Assembly: GCF_003002065.1 (NCBI RefSeq)
Contig: NZ_PVZG01000001.1
Span: forward strand, 558,001-622,000
Direction: 5' to 3'
Length of the DNA: 64,000 nucleotides
DNA from: Pseudosporangium ferrugineum
GTDB lineage: Bacteria; Actinomycetota; Actinomycetes; Mycobacteriales; Micromonosporaceae
Below, in pieces: positions 1 to 7,964 of this stretch (its first letter is position 1; each line of letters starts with the position of its first letter). The notes beneath the pieces are model-generated. The model ran no database searches. It was not told the origin of the DNA and saw only the letters and a list, made by a program, of their open reading frames with translations. A program made the position numbers and the translations under genes.

Positions 1-108
1 CTGTCGATCGCCGCGGACGAGCTGGCCTCGGTCGCCGACGCGTACGAGGAGACCGACGCGGGCGCGGCCCAGGCGGTCCGCCGGGCCGGCGAGGGGCTCG
101 GACGATGA
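1..108 (+). CDS. EspC-like type VII (ESX) secretion target, C-terminal end only
   Basis: The window opens inside a reading frame whose last 35 residues are visible (LSIAADELASVADAYEETD... ending in GEGLGR). The short helical, Ala/Glu/Asp-rich tail resembles the C-terminus of EspC/DUF2580-type proteins, small helical hairpins exported by or associated with ESX secretion. Its TGA stop overlaps the ATG of the next gene (ATGA), so the two are probably translationally coupled. The 5' end is outside the window, so family placement rests on a short tail plus the WXG-type neighbour. Confidence 0.5.
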   Translation: MSIAADELASVADAYEETDAGAAQAVRRAGEGLGR

Positions 109-806
109 GCGACGGTTCGCTGGTCGCCGGCGTCGTCTCCACCCGGGAGCCGTGGACCGGGGCGGGGCTGGCCGACAGCTTCCAGGGCCTGGTCGGCGCG
201 ATCGAGAGCGAGGGCTGGGTCGACGACCTGCTCGCCGGCGCCGCGTTCGGGGTCGAGGTGGTCGCCACCGCGATGGACCCGCTCAGCGCGCTGCTCGCCA
301 ACGGGCTCGGCTGGGCGATGGAGTACTTCGAGCCGCTGCGCTCGGTGCTCGACGAGCTCGCCGGCATGCCCGACGTGGTGGCCTCGCACGCCGCCACGTG
401 GCGCAACATGGCCGCCGAGCTCAGCGACATGGCCGCCGCCCTGGGCGGGCACCTCAACGGCGACCTGCCCGACTGGCAGGGGCGGGCGGCGAACGCGTAC
501 GTGTCGATGATGGGCCACAACGTAGAGGCGATCGGCGGGCTGGGCGCGGTCGCCGCCGCGATGGCCGCCGCCACCGAGGCCGCCGGCAACATCGTCCAGT
601 TCACCCGCGACATCGTCCGCGACCTCATCGCCGACCTGGTCGCCCGCGTGATCGTCTGGGCGGCCGAGGCCATCTTCGTGGTGACCATCCCGATCATCGC
701 CGAGCAGATCGTCGCGGCGGTGGTGAAGTGGGCCGGCCGCATCCTGACGTACACCACGGCGCTGATCACCAGCATCACCAACCTGACCCGCCTGTTGAAC
801 GGCTGA
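105..806 (+). CDS. WXG100-like type VII secretion-associated protein
   Basis: A 233-residue helical protein with no signal peptide. A central helical hairpin (about residues 75-160) carries a W-x-G turn at W124-Q-G126, the signature of WXG100/ESX substrates. The C-terminal third (about 170-205) is strongly hydrophobic. It is much longer than a classical 100-residue ESAT-6 protein, so it is better read as a WXG-domain carrier or chaperone for the following toxin-like gene. The start is fixed by ATGA overlap with the preceding gene, and the stop lies 7 bases before the next ATG. The exact role is inferred from context. Confidence 0.6.
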   Translation: MSDGSLVAGVVSTREPWTGAGLADSFQGLVGAIESEGWVDDLLAGAAFGVEVVATAMDPLSALLANGLGWAMEYFEPLRSVLDELAGMPDVVASHAATWRNMAAELSDMAAALGGHLNGDLPDWQGRAANAYVSMMGHNVEAIGGLGAVAAAMAAATEAAGNIVQFTRDIVRDLIADLVARVIVWAAEAIFVVTIPIIAEQIVAAVVKWAGRILTYTTALITSITNLTRLLNG

Positions 807-813
807 CCGGCGG

Positions 814-1461
814 ATGGCGGGGGCGAGGCCGCACGGCGGCGGAAGCGGCGGCGGCGGCAACGGGGGTGACGGCGGCGACGGCGGCGGCAACGGGGGTGAC
901 GGCGGCGACGGCACCCCGGGACGGCCGGGTCATCCGCGAGGCGGCAGCGGCAACGTGTCGGCCGCCCACGAGACCATCAGCGGCGAGGCGAACCAGGGGC
1001 GTGCGCCCGGCGCCGACGGCGGGCCGGCGCGGCCCGGTGACGGCGGGACGCCGGGGCACGGGGACGACCGGACGCCGGGCACGGAGTCGCCCGAGCTGGC
1101 CGCGACCGGTCCGGAGCCCGGCTCGCCGCGGGCCTTCGTCGACAACATCGCCGCCGATCCCCGCTCGGTGGCGGGCCGGTCGGCCGAGGACATCGCCGCC
1201 CAGTTCCGGGCCGCGGGCTACGACGTCGCCGTCGAGCAGAGCACCCGGCGGGGCACGTCCGGCAACGCCGTGCAGGTGCGCGTCCGGAACCACCCCGAGA
1301 TCACGAACATCCAGGTGCACCCGGGCGGCGGCCGGCACACCCCGGAGGGCTCGGCATACTGGAAGATCTCCACGAACACGTCCGGCAAGACCTGGGTCAT
1401 CCCCGGGGACTTCCGGGGCGCCGACGATCTGGGCGGGAATGTCATTCGCTATGACGAATAA
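814..1461 (+). CDS. Putative polymorphic toxin with Gly-rich linker and C-terminal toxin-like domain
   Basis: 215 residues. Residues 8-46 are almost pure Gly/Asn/Asp, residues 47-95 are a Gly/Pro-rich spacer, and about 105-215 form a compact domain with conserved-looking motifs (VHPGGGRH, YWKIST, WVIPGDF). A flexible linker ending in a small globular domain, directly after a WXG protein and overlapping a small downstream gene, is the classic layout of a type VII polymorphic toxin and its immunity gene. The HPGGGRH and KIST motifs recall C-terminal domains of bacterial toxins, but I cannot name the family or its target. ATG 814 is chosen because it follows the upstream stop by 7 bases. Confidence 0.5.
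   Translation: MAGARPHGGGSGGGGNGGDGGDGGGNGGDGGDGTPGRPGHPRGGSGNVSAAHETISGEANQGRAPGADGGPARPGDGGTPGHGDDRTPGTESPELAATGPEPGSPRAFVDNIAADPRSVAGRSAEDIAAQFRAAGYDVAVEQSTRRGTSGNAVQVRVRNHPEITNIQVHPGGGRHTPEGSAYWKISTNTSGKTWVIPGDFRGADDLGGNVIRYDE
853..912 (+). repeat. Perfect 30-bp tandem duplication coding for Gly-Asn-Asp linker
   Basis: Two identical 30-base units, 853-882 and 883-912, each encode ten residues of Gly/Asn/Asp (GGNGGDGGDG). The unit length is a multiple of three, so copy-number change would only lengthen or shorten the toxin linker. Perfect identity, including wobble positions, suggests a recent duplication. Confidence 0.9.
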
Positions 1462-2161
1462 GCTGATCAAGGTTGACCGGGTGCGCTCGGCGCGGGAGGC
1501 GGCCGAGGTCGAGGAGCTCGGCGCGGACCTGGTCGGGGTCTCGCTCGGTGCCGACCCCCGGTTCGCCGACGACCGTACGGTCACCGTCGAGCAGGCCGCC
1601 GAGATCGGGGCCGCCCTGGCGCGCGCGACGCTCGTGGTCGCCATGGAGCTCGGGCGGGACCCGGAGCGGGTGCTGCGGACCGTGACCGCCGTACGGGCCG
1701 GCATGGTGCAGCCGCTGGTGGGCACGATCCCCCCGGCCGACGTGCGGGAGGCGCTCAGCGGGGCCGGCGTCGGCATCGTGTACGGCGGCATCGAGATCGC
1801 GCACGACGACGACCCGGGCTGGATCTTCGGCGAGTACGACGACACCCCTGACCTCAACGCCGTCCTGTTCCACGCCGACGTGCTGCCCGAGTACAGGCAG
1901 TCGTGGGCCTTCCTGCGCGACAAGGCGCCCGAGTTCGACGACGAGTTCCAGATCGCCGACCTCGACCGGCTGGCGCGCGAACGCCCGCTGGTGGCCGGGC
2001 TGGACTTCACCCCGGAGAACGCCGGCGAGATCCTCGCGGCGCTGCCGGGCCTGCGCGGGATCGCCCTGACGCTGGCCGGGCAGGCGCGGCGCGGGGACGC
2101 GCGGTTCCACCCGTACGAGCGGGCGCTCGAGGTGCTGCGGGCCGTGGAACAGCTCGGCTGA
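1451..2161 (+). CDS. TrpF-like TIM-barrel protein, candidate immunity partner
   Basis: 236 residues. Its start (N-terminal MTNKLIKVDRV, then EELGADLVGVSL) resembles phosphoribosylanthranilate isomerase, where KICG is followed by an acidic/hydrophobic strand and GAD.VGF. The catalytic Cys of the TrpF KICG motif is absent (KVDR here) and the later catalytic Asp loop is not recognisable, so enzymatic TrpF activity is unlikely. The gene overlaps the end of the toxin-like gene by 11 bases, the usual position for an immunity gene. An in-frame ATG at 1439 is an alternative start; 1451 gives the better match to the family N-terminus. The immunity role is inference. Confidence 0.5.
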   Translation: MTNKLIKVDRVRSAREAAEVEELGADLVGVSLGADPRFADDRTVTVEQAAEIGAALARATLVVAMELGRDPERVLRTVTAVRAGMVQPLVGTIPPADVREALSGAGVGIVYGGIEIAHDDDPGWIFGEYDDTPDLNAVLFHADVLPEYRQSWAFLRDKAPEFDDEFQIADLDRLARERPLVAGLDFTPENAGEILAALPGLRGIALTLAGQARRGDARFHPYERALEVLRAVEQLG

Positions 2162-2201
2162 GCCCGCCACCCCCGGCGGCGTGCCGTCGTTGCGATCAAC
2201 G

Positions 2202-3698
2202 ATGACCGCACTCACCCGCCGCCTCGCCGGGGCCCTCTGCGCCGCTGTCCTGCTCGCCGGTTGCACGCCCGCACGCGCACCCGGGCCGTCCGGGCCGTCG
2301 GCCTCCGCCCCCGCCGGCGACGCCCGGCCGAACATCGTGCTGGTGCTCACCGACGACCTGTCGCTGAACCTGGTCCGGTTCATGCCGCACGTGCTCGCCC
2401 TGCAGCGCCGCGGCACCACGTTCACCAACGCCACGGTCACGAACTCGCTGTGCTGCCCGTCGCGCGCCTCGCTGCTCACCGGCCGGTACCCGCACAGCAC
2501 CGGCATCTTCACCAACGACGGGATCGACGGCGGCTTCGTGCTGTTCCACCGCCGTGGCCACGAGAACTCGACGTTCGCCACCGACCTGCAGCAGGCCGGC
2601 TACCGCACGGCGCTGCTCGGCAAGTACCTCAACCGCTATCAGCCGGCGAACACGCTGGGGACCGCGGCGCCGTACGTGCCGCCCGGCTGGAGCGACTGGC
2701 ACGTGGCGGGAAACGGGTACGCGCAGTTCGGCTACACGCTCAACGAGAACCACGTCGTGCGCCGCTACGGCCACGCCCCCGGCGACTACCTGACCGACGT
2801 GCTCAGCGCCCGGGCGTCGGCGTTCATCGAGGAGTCGGCCGCCGCCCGTACGCCGTTCCTGCTCGAGGTGGCGACGTTCGCGCCGCACTCGCCGTACACC
2901 CCGGCACCGCGCGATGCCGGCGCCTTCCCCGGCCTGACCGCGCCCCGCGGGCCGGCCTTCGACGCGCTGCCCGCCGACCCGCCGAAGTGGCTGGCGGACC
3001 GGGAACCGCTCACCGCCGGCGAGCGCGCCCGGATCGACGACACCTTCCGCAAGCGGGCACAGTCGGTGCGATCGGTGGACCGGCTGCTCGCGGCCGTGCA
3101 GGCGACCCTGGCCAGGACCGGCGTCGCCGGCAACACCGTCGTGGTGTTCACCTCGGACAACGGCTTCCACACCGGCGAGTACCGCCTCAACCCCGGAAAA
3201 CAGACGGCCTTCGACACGGACGTACGCGTGCCGCTCGTGATCGCCGGCCCGAACGTCGGCGCGGGCCGGACCGTCGCCGCCCCCGTGCAGAACATCGACC
3301 TGCGGCCCACGTTCGCCGACCTCGCCGGAATCCCCGCCCCACCGCAGGCCGACGGCCGCAGCCTCACACCGCTGTTCGCCGGCCCGGAGCCGCCCTGGCG
3401 CACCGCCGCCCTCATCGAGCACCACGGCCCCGACGCCGACCCCACCGACCCGGACCGCCCCCGCCCCGGCAGCGGCAACCCGCCGTCGTACGCGGCGCTG
3501 CGGACCCCGGCCTACACCTACGTGGAGTACGTCGACGGCTCGCGGGAGTTCTACAACCGGCGGGTGGACCCGCACCAGCTGCGCAACATCGCCGCGAAGC
3601 TGCCGCCGGAGCGGCTGGCGGAGCTGCACCGGGCCCTGAAGGCCCTGACGACCTGCCGCGCCGACACCTGCCGGACCGCCGACCGGGTGACCGGCTGA
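2202..3698 (+). CDS. Secreted lipoprotein sulfatase (formylglycine-dependent)
   Basis: 498 residues. An N-terminal lipoprotein signal (basic start, hydrophobic core, LLAGC with lipid Cys21) places it on the outer face of the membrane. The alkaline-phosphatase/sulfatase fold is clear: NIVLVLTDD metal-binding start (about 44-52), then the sulfatase signature C84-C-P-S-R88 followed by ASLLTGRYPH. Cys84 is the residue converted to formylglycine in this family. FTSDNGFHTGEY and KQTAFDTDVRVPL supply the remaining metal/sulfate-binding blocks. Length fits the family. The substrate is not evident (choline, aryl or polysaccharide sulfate are possible). ATG 2202 is chosen because it directly precedes the signal peptide. 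Confidence 0.88.
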   Translation: MTALTRRLAGALCAAVLLAGCTPARAPGPSGPSASAPAGDARPNIVLVLTDDLSLNLVRFMPHVLALQRRGTTFTNATVTNSLCCPSRASLLTGRYPHSTGIFTNDGIDGGFVLFHRRGHENSTFATDLQQAGYRTALLGKYLNRYQPANTLGTAAPYVPPGWSDWHVAGNGYAQFGYTLNENHVVRRYGHAPGDYLTDVLSARASAFIEESAAARTPFLLEVATFAPHSPYTPAPRDAGAFPGLTAPRGPAFDALPADPPKWLADREPLTAGERARIDDTFRKRAQSVRSVDRLLAAVQATLARTGVAGNTVVVFTSDNGFHTGEYRLNPGKQTAFDTDVRVPLVIAGPNVGAGRTVAAPVQNIDLRPTFADLAGIPAPPQADGRSLTPLFAGPEPPWRTAALIEHHGPDADPTDPDRPRPGSGNPPSYAALRTPAYTYVEYVDGSREFYNRRVDPHQLRNIAAKLPPERLAELHRALKALTTCRADTCRTADRVTG

Positions 3699-3803
3699 GG
3701 ACCCGGACGAGAGAGCGGTGGCCCGGCCTGCCGCCGGACGCGGCCGGCCGGGCGCTCCGGGCCGCCCCGCCCGCGGCCGCCTACCGCAGCATGCTCGCGG
3801 CCG

Positions 3804-4943
3804 CTACGGGGTCGTGAACAGGGCGAGGCGGCTGCGCGTACGCCCGCCCACCGCCGTGAAGGCGCCGCCCGCCGCGATGCGGGCGCGGGCCGGGTCGGCG
3901 GTCACGACCTGGACGCCCCAGGTGCCGTTGGCGCGGGGGTTCCAGGCGGTGAGGCGGCCGTGGGTGTCGAGGGCCGCGAGCTTGACCCGGGGCGCGTAGC
4001 CGGCCGGGCAGCCGAGCTGGGCGATCGTGCTGGTCGTGCGGCAGGCGCGGTCGAAGTGGCCGCCGACGTACGTGATGCCGCGCAGCACCGCGAGGTTGTG
4101 CACGTCGCCGTCGAAGAGGTGGGTCCAGCGGATGGCGCCCGCCGGGGTGTAGCCGACCGCCCGGCCGCCCGGCCCGCCGGTGGACGTGGAGATGCCGGTG
4201 GGTGAGACGGCGATGTCCATGACGAACGCGGGTGCCTTGGGGCGGAAGGCGCGGACCGGGACCCCGGCCGCCGTGGTCACCGCGGCGAGGCGGGCCTGGG
4301 CGGTGCCGCCGACCCGGTGGAAGTCGCCGCCCGCGTAGAGGCGGGTGCGGGTGGCCGCCAGGGCGCGGACCCGGCCGTCGGTGGCCGCCCGGAAGCCGCG
4401 GTCGAGGGCGCCCGTGCGGTGCGAGAACGCGGCGAGGTTGCGCCGGGTGACGCCGTCGACGGCGCCGAACGAGCCGCCGATGTAGATCCGGCCGGCGCCG
4501 ACGGCCAGGGTGGACGCGGTGCCGGAGACGCGGTGCGAGAAGGGTGCGACCCGGCCGGTGACCGCGTCGAGCCGGGCCACCGCGTCGCGGCGCACGCCGC
4601 CGATCTCGTCGAAGTCGCCCACCGCGTACACCGCGGGGCGGCCGGTGCGGGTCACCGCCAGCGACCGGACCGTGCCGTTCGCCGTGGGATTCCAGGCCAG
4701 GACCGCTCCGGTACGGGCGCTGAACGCGGCCAGCCGCTTGCGGACGTACGTCCGGCCGCGGAACGTCACCTCGGTGAAGGAGCCGCCGGCGTAGATCACG
4801 TCCCCGCGGAACGCCAGCGACCAGACGGTCGAGTTGAAGGCGGGCGTGGACGCCGCCGAGTCCCGTACGGTCGCGCCGGCCGGTGCCGGTGCGAGCGGGA
4901 CGAGCAGGCAGGTCAGGGCGAGGATCGCGGAGAGTCGGCGCAC
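3804..4943 (-). CDS. Secreted beta-propeller protein (delta-60-like repeats)
   Basis: 379 residues from GTG 4943, where the sequence begins a clean Sec signal peptide (VRRLSAILALTCLLVPLAPAPAGA). The mature part repeats a blade motif at about 45-50 residue intervals: YAGGSF, YAVGDF, YIGGSF, YAGGDF, YVGGHF and AAGGAF, each followed by an L/V-A-A-[FL] strand. This is typical of secreted delta-60/DUF5122-like propellers. No catalytic motif is visible; a binding or scaffold role is most likely. It lies 31 bases downstream of the GGDEF gene on the same strand and may be cotranscribed with it. Confidence 0.7.
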   Translation of the reverse strand: MRRLSAILALTCLLVPLAPAPAGATVRDSAASTPAFNSTVWSLAFRGDVIYAGGSFTEVTFRGRTYVRKRLAAFSARTGAVLAWNPTANGTVRSLAVTRTGRPAVYAVGDFDEIGGVRRDAVARLDAVTGRVAPFSHRVSGTASTLAVGAGRIYIGGSFGAVDGVTRRNLAAFSHRTGALDRGFRAATDGRVRALAATRTRLYAGGDFHRVGGTAQARLAAVTTAAGVPVRAFRPKAPAFVMDIAVSPTGISTSTGGPGGRAVGYTPAGAIRWTHLFDGDVHNLAVLRGITYVGGHFDRACRTTSTIAQLGCPAGYAPRVKLAALDTHGRLTAWNPRANGTWGVQVVTADPARARIAAGGAFTAVGGRTRSRLALFTTP

Positions 4944-4974
4944 ACGTTGATCAACTGGCCGGGCGGGCCGGAGG

Positions 4975-6027
4975 TCACGCCACCACGCCGGCCCGCCGCT
5001 TCTGCCGGTACATGGCGTGGTCGGCGCGGGCCACCAGGGCCTCGACATCGTCGCCGGGGCCGCCGAGGGCCCAGCCGACGCTCGCGCCGACCCGGTGCAC
5101 GCCGGTCCCGCCCTGGATCGGCTCCGCGATCGCGGCCCGCAGCCGGCCGGCGGTGCCCGCGACGGTGGCGGCCAGGTCCACTCCGGTCAGGACGGCCACG
5201 AACTCGTCGCCGCCGGTCCGCGCGATCACCTCCGCGCCGGGCAGGTGCGCGCGCAGCCGGTCGGCGACGAGCTGGAGGACCTCGTCGCCGGCCTCGTGAC
5301 CGGCCGCGTCGTTGACCTTCTTGAAGCCGTCCAGGTCGATGACGAGCACGGCGACCTGCCGGCCCGGCTGTCGCCCGGCCGCCTCGGCGCGACTTTTCAG
5401 CAGGGTGCGGTTGGCCAGCCCGGTCAGTCCGTCGTGGGTGGCCGCGTACTGCGCCTCGGCCCGGCTGCGTTCGAGCTCCGAGTGCAGGCGGGCCTGCTGG
5501 ATCGCGATCGCGGCGTGCTCGGCCAGCAGCGCCAGGATCTCCTGCTGCTGCGGCCCCGGTTTGCGCAACCCCTCGGGCAGGTCCACGCTGAGCACCCCGA
5601 GCCACTCCCCCGACGGCGCCATCAGGGGCGCGAAGAGGCAGTCCATCGGGTGCCACATCGCCGGGTCGTCGGTCTCCTCGATGTCCGGCGTCCACACGTA
5701 CAGATCCTCGGGGACGCCGGTGCGATGGTCGACGAAGTAGAGGGTGCCCCACCGCTCGGCGCGCCGGAACAGCTCCCGCCAGTTCTCCGCGGAGCCGGTC
5801 TTGCCGAGCAGCTCCCGGCGCAGGTCGTCGTGGCCGGCCACGGCGACGGTGGTGTAGTCGCCATTGGACTCGGCGAGGTTGACCGCGGCCAGGCCGAAGC
5901 CGGCGACCTCGACGACGCCGCAGGCCACGGCGTCGAGGGTCGCGGTCAGGTCCCGGCTGGCGTACACCCGCTTGGTCACCGCGTGCAGGGCCCGCAGCGC
6001 CTGCAACTGGGCGTCGGCACCTGCCAT
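4975..6027 (-). CDS. GAF-GGDEF diguanylate cyclase
   Basis: 350 residues, cytosolic, no membrane segment. Residues about 10-185 form a GAF sensor domain (APLMAPSGEWLGVLSVD near its end). A short coiled linker leads to a C-terminal GGDEF domain with DGLTGLANR, IDLDGFKKVND, the intact active site RTGGDEF and DHAMYRQKR. It should make cyclic di-GMP from two GTP. The usual RxxD inhibitory site just before GGDEF is absent, so product inhibition may be weak. The ATG at 6027 has a strong AGGAGG ribosome site 5 bases upstream. The GAF ligand is unknown. Confidence 0.88.
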   Translation of the reverse strand: MAGADAQLQALRALHAVTKRVYASRDLTATLDAVACGVVEVAGFGLAAVNLAESNGDYTTVAVAGHDDLRRELLGKTGSAENWRELFRRAERWGTLYFVDHRTGVPEDLYVWTPDIEETDDPAMWHPMDCLFAPLMAPSGEWLGVLSVDLPEGLRKPGPQQQEILALLAEHAAIAIQQARLHSELERSRAEAQYAATHDGLTGLANRTLLKSRAEAAGRQPGRQVAVLVIDLDGFKKVNDAAGHEAGDEVLQLVADRLRAHLPGAEVIARTGGDEFVAVLTGVDLAATVAGTAGRLRAAIAEPIQGGTGVHRVGASVGWALGGPGDDVEALVARADHAMYRQKRRAGVVA

Positions 6028-6133
6028 CCAGCCTCCTCGACCGGCGTCCTGATCAACTGACCGTAGTCCATACCTGCACGAGCTGTGGACCCCGGACCCC
6101 CGCCGGTGACTCCCGGCATAGCAGGATCGAGCC

Positions 6134-6895
6134 ATGACTATCGCCTACGACGTGACCGGGGACGGCGCCGCCGTTCTCCTCCTGCACTCCACCGCCTGCG
6201 ACCGGCGGATGTGGGATCCGCAGGTGCCCGTGCTCGCCGACGCCGGCCACCTCGTCGTCCGGTGCGACCTGCCCGGGTTCGGTGACACGCCGATGCCCGT
6301 GCGGCCGTACGACGAACCCCGGGACGTGCTGGACCTGCTGGACCTGCTCGCCGTCGAGGAGGCGGCGGTGGTCGGCTCCTCCGGCGGGGGCCGCATCGCG
6401 CTGGAGGTGGCCGCGCGCTGGCCGGACCGCGTGGCGGCCCTGGCGCTGCTGTGCACGGCGATGGCCGGCCACGAGCCCGGTGCCGAGCTGCGGGCGTACG
6501 GCGATCGCGAGGACGCCCTGCTCGCCGCCGGCGACGTGGCGGGTGCGACCGAGCTCAACGTGAAGACGTGGCTGGGGCCGTACGCCGACGACGCGGCCCG
6601 CGCGAAGCTGCGCCTGATGCAGCGTCACGCCTTCGACGTGCAGCTCGCCGCCGCCGACGAGCCCCCGGCGCTGGAGGTCGACGCCGACCTGACCCGGATC
6701 ACCGCCCGGAGCCTGCTCGTGTCGGGCGCCCACGACTTCGCCGACTTCCGGGAGATCGCGGCCCACCTCGCCGGCTTCCTGCCGCGGGCGCGGCACGTGG
6801 AGCTCGACTGGGCGGGCCACCTGCCGAGCCTCGAACGGCCGGACGTGGTCAACGGGTTGCTGCTCGACTTCCTGGGGGCGGTCAGCGCACGATGA
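6134..6895 (+). CDS. Alpha/beta hydrolase
   Basis: 253 residues, cytosolic. It has the oxyanion-loop HSTACDRRMW, the nucleophile elbow G-S-S83-G-G, a late Asp in SGAHDFADF and the catalytic His in WAGHLPSLERP, so the Ser-Asp-His triad is complete. The fold matches the 3-oxoadipate enol-lactonase/haloperoxidase-like group of small alpha/beta hydrolases, but the substrate cannot be read from sequence. It is divergent from the GAF-GGDEF gene and its 3' end overlaps the convergent BON gene by 14 bases. Confidence 0.82.
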   Translation: MTIAYDVTGDGAAVLLLHSTACDRRMWDPQVPVLADAGHLVVRCDLPGFGDTPMPVRPYDEPRDVLDLLDLLAVEEAAVVGSSGGGRIALEVAARWPDRVAALALLCTAMAGHEPGAELRAYGDREDALLAAGDVAGATELNVKTWLGPYADDAARAKLRLMQRHAFDVQLAAADEPPALEVDADLTRITARSLLVSGAHDFADFREIAAHLAGFLPRARHVELDWAGHLPSLERPDVVNGLLLDFLGAVSAR

Positions 6896-7169
6896 GGCGG
6901 TTGCAGACGTCGCGCACGCCGGGGGTGGACCAGACCCGGCGGCCCGCCGCCTCCTTCGCGGCCGGCGACTCCGCGTAGCCCTCGATGATGACGACGTTGT
7001 TCTGGACCTCGATCACCAGCTCGCGGCACCGGACCTGCGGGTCGCGGGCCAGGCCCAGCGCCGCCTCGCGCAGCAGCGTGGCCTCCGGGCCGGGGCGGAA
7101 GAACGTGTCCTCCTCGCCGTCGAGGCCGTACGGCTCCTCGCGGGAGATCCAGTCGTCGTCGAAGGACAC
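6882..7169 (-). CDS. BON-domain protein
   Basis: 95 residues from GTG 7169, chosen because a GAGGAG ribosome site lies 9 bases upstream. Residues about 28-95 form a single BON domain (ALGLARDPQVRCRELVIEVQNN, then VIIEGYAESPAAKEAA and GVRDVCNRLIV), a small fold thought to bind membranes or phospholipids in osmotic-stress and secretin proteins. There is no signal peptide, so it is presumably cytoplasmic. It follows two STAS genes with a 5-base gap, so it is probably the third gene of that operon. Confidence 0.75.
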   Translation of the reverse strand: MSFDDDWISREEPYGLDGEEDTFFRPGPEATLLREAALGLARDPQVRCRELVIEVQNNVVIIEGYAESPAAKEAAGRRVWSTPGVRDVCNRLIVR

Positions 7170-7174
7170 GGGGG

Positions 7175-7540
7175 TCAGCTCCTCGCGTACGGTGTGCCGG
7201 CCCGCAGCCAGTCCAGGGCCTCGGCGCAGTCGTCGAAGACCGGGAACAGGCCGTCGACGTGCATGGTGTGCAGCACCGTGAGCACGAACCGGGACGGCGC
7301 CACCAGGCACACCACGCCCCCGTCGCGGCGGGCGGTGCGGTGCGCGCGGACCAGCACACCGAGGCCGGTGTCGTCGAGGGTGTGCACGCCGGCCAGGTCG
7401 ATCACCACGTGCGGGTGCCGCCGTACGGCCGCGGCGAGGGCCTCGCGCAGGTCCGGCGCGACGGCGGCGTCGAGGCAGGCACGGACGTGCACCACCGTGG
7501 CGCCGGGGCGGTCGTCGAGTTCGACCGGGGTGGCTGTCAT
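7175..7540 (-). CDS. STAS-domain anti-sigma factor antagonist
   Basis: 121 residues, a single STAS domain. Strand-helix pattern TVVHVRACLDAAVAPDLREAL is followed by VVIDLAGVHTLDDTGLGVLVRAH. In SpoIIAA/RsbV proteins the phosphorylated Ser sits in D-S-S-G-L-G; here the motif is D-D-T-G-L-G, so Thr could be the phospho-acceptor. Such proteins bind anti-sigma kinases and free a stress sigma factor. The start overlaps the upstream STAS gene (ATGA). No partner kinase or sigma factor is adjacent, so its target is unknown. Confidence 0.75.
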   Translation of the reverse strand: MTATPVELDDRPGATVVHVRACLDAAVAPDLREALAAAVRRHPHVVIDLAGVHTLDDTGLGVLVRAHRTARRDGGVVCLVAPSRFVLTVLHTMHVDGLFPVFDDCAEALDWLRAGTPYARS

Positions 7541-7842
7541 CGGGCCTCCTCCACCTCGAGGACGTGGTCGACGCGGGCCAGGCCGAGCATTCTGCGTACC
7601 CGTGCCACCGGCGCCCGCAGGGTGAGCCGCGCGTCCGCGCGGATCATCTCCCGGTGCAGCTGGAGCAGCAGGACGATGGCCGCGGCGTCGATCCGGGGGC
7701 TGCTGCGCAGGTCGATCACGAGGCGCGCCGGGCGGGCGGCGGCCGCGGCGGCCAGCCGGTCACGCCAGCGTTCCACGGCGGGGCCGTCCAGCGCCTCGGT
7801 GACGACGACCGTCGCCTCGGGGACCGGATGCTCCGTTCTCAC
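7537..7842 (-). CDS. Degenerate STAS-domain protein
   Basis: 101 residues with a STAS-like strand-helix layout (TVVVTEALDGPAVERWRDRLA, LVIDLRSSPRIDAAAIVLLLQLH). The phospho-acceptor position is Ala (IDAAAI instead of x-S-x-G-[LI]), so phosphorylation control is unlikely. It is the first gene of a STAS-STAS-BON operon on the minus strand, overlapping the next gene by ATGA. It may act as a constitutive binding partner or as a heterodimer partner for the second STAS protein; that is inference. Confidence 0.65.
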   Translation of the reverse strand: MRTEHPVPEATVVVTEALDGPAVERWRDRLAAAAAARPARLVIDLRSSPRIDAAAIVLLLQLHREMIRADARLTLRAPVARVRRMLGLARVDHVLEVEEAR

Positions 7843-7964
7843 CCGGCCAGACTCGCGGACGGGTGTGGCAGCCGTTCCGCGGCCGTATGACGGTTCCGTG
7901 ACATCTGCGCGGCCGGGCGCCCGGAAGCTCGCCGCCGGTCCCGCCCGGCGGGGAGAATGCGGGC

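Noticed and set aside
4946-4955. Palindrome GTTGATCAAC before the propeller gene, with a similar half at 6050
   Set aside because: Ten bases, only partly repeated, and it overlaps the ribosome-site region; chance occurrence cannot be excluded.
4317-5315. Plus-strand open frames across the propeller and GGDEF genes
   Set aside because: Mirror frames with Arg/Pro/Gly-rich composition; minus-strand products show clear domains and ribosome sites.
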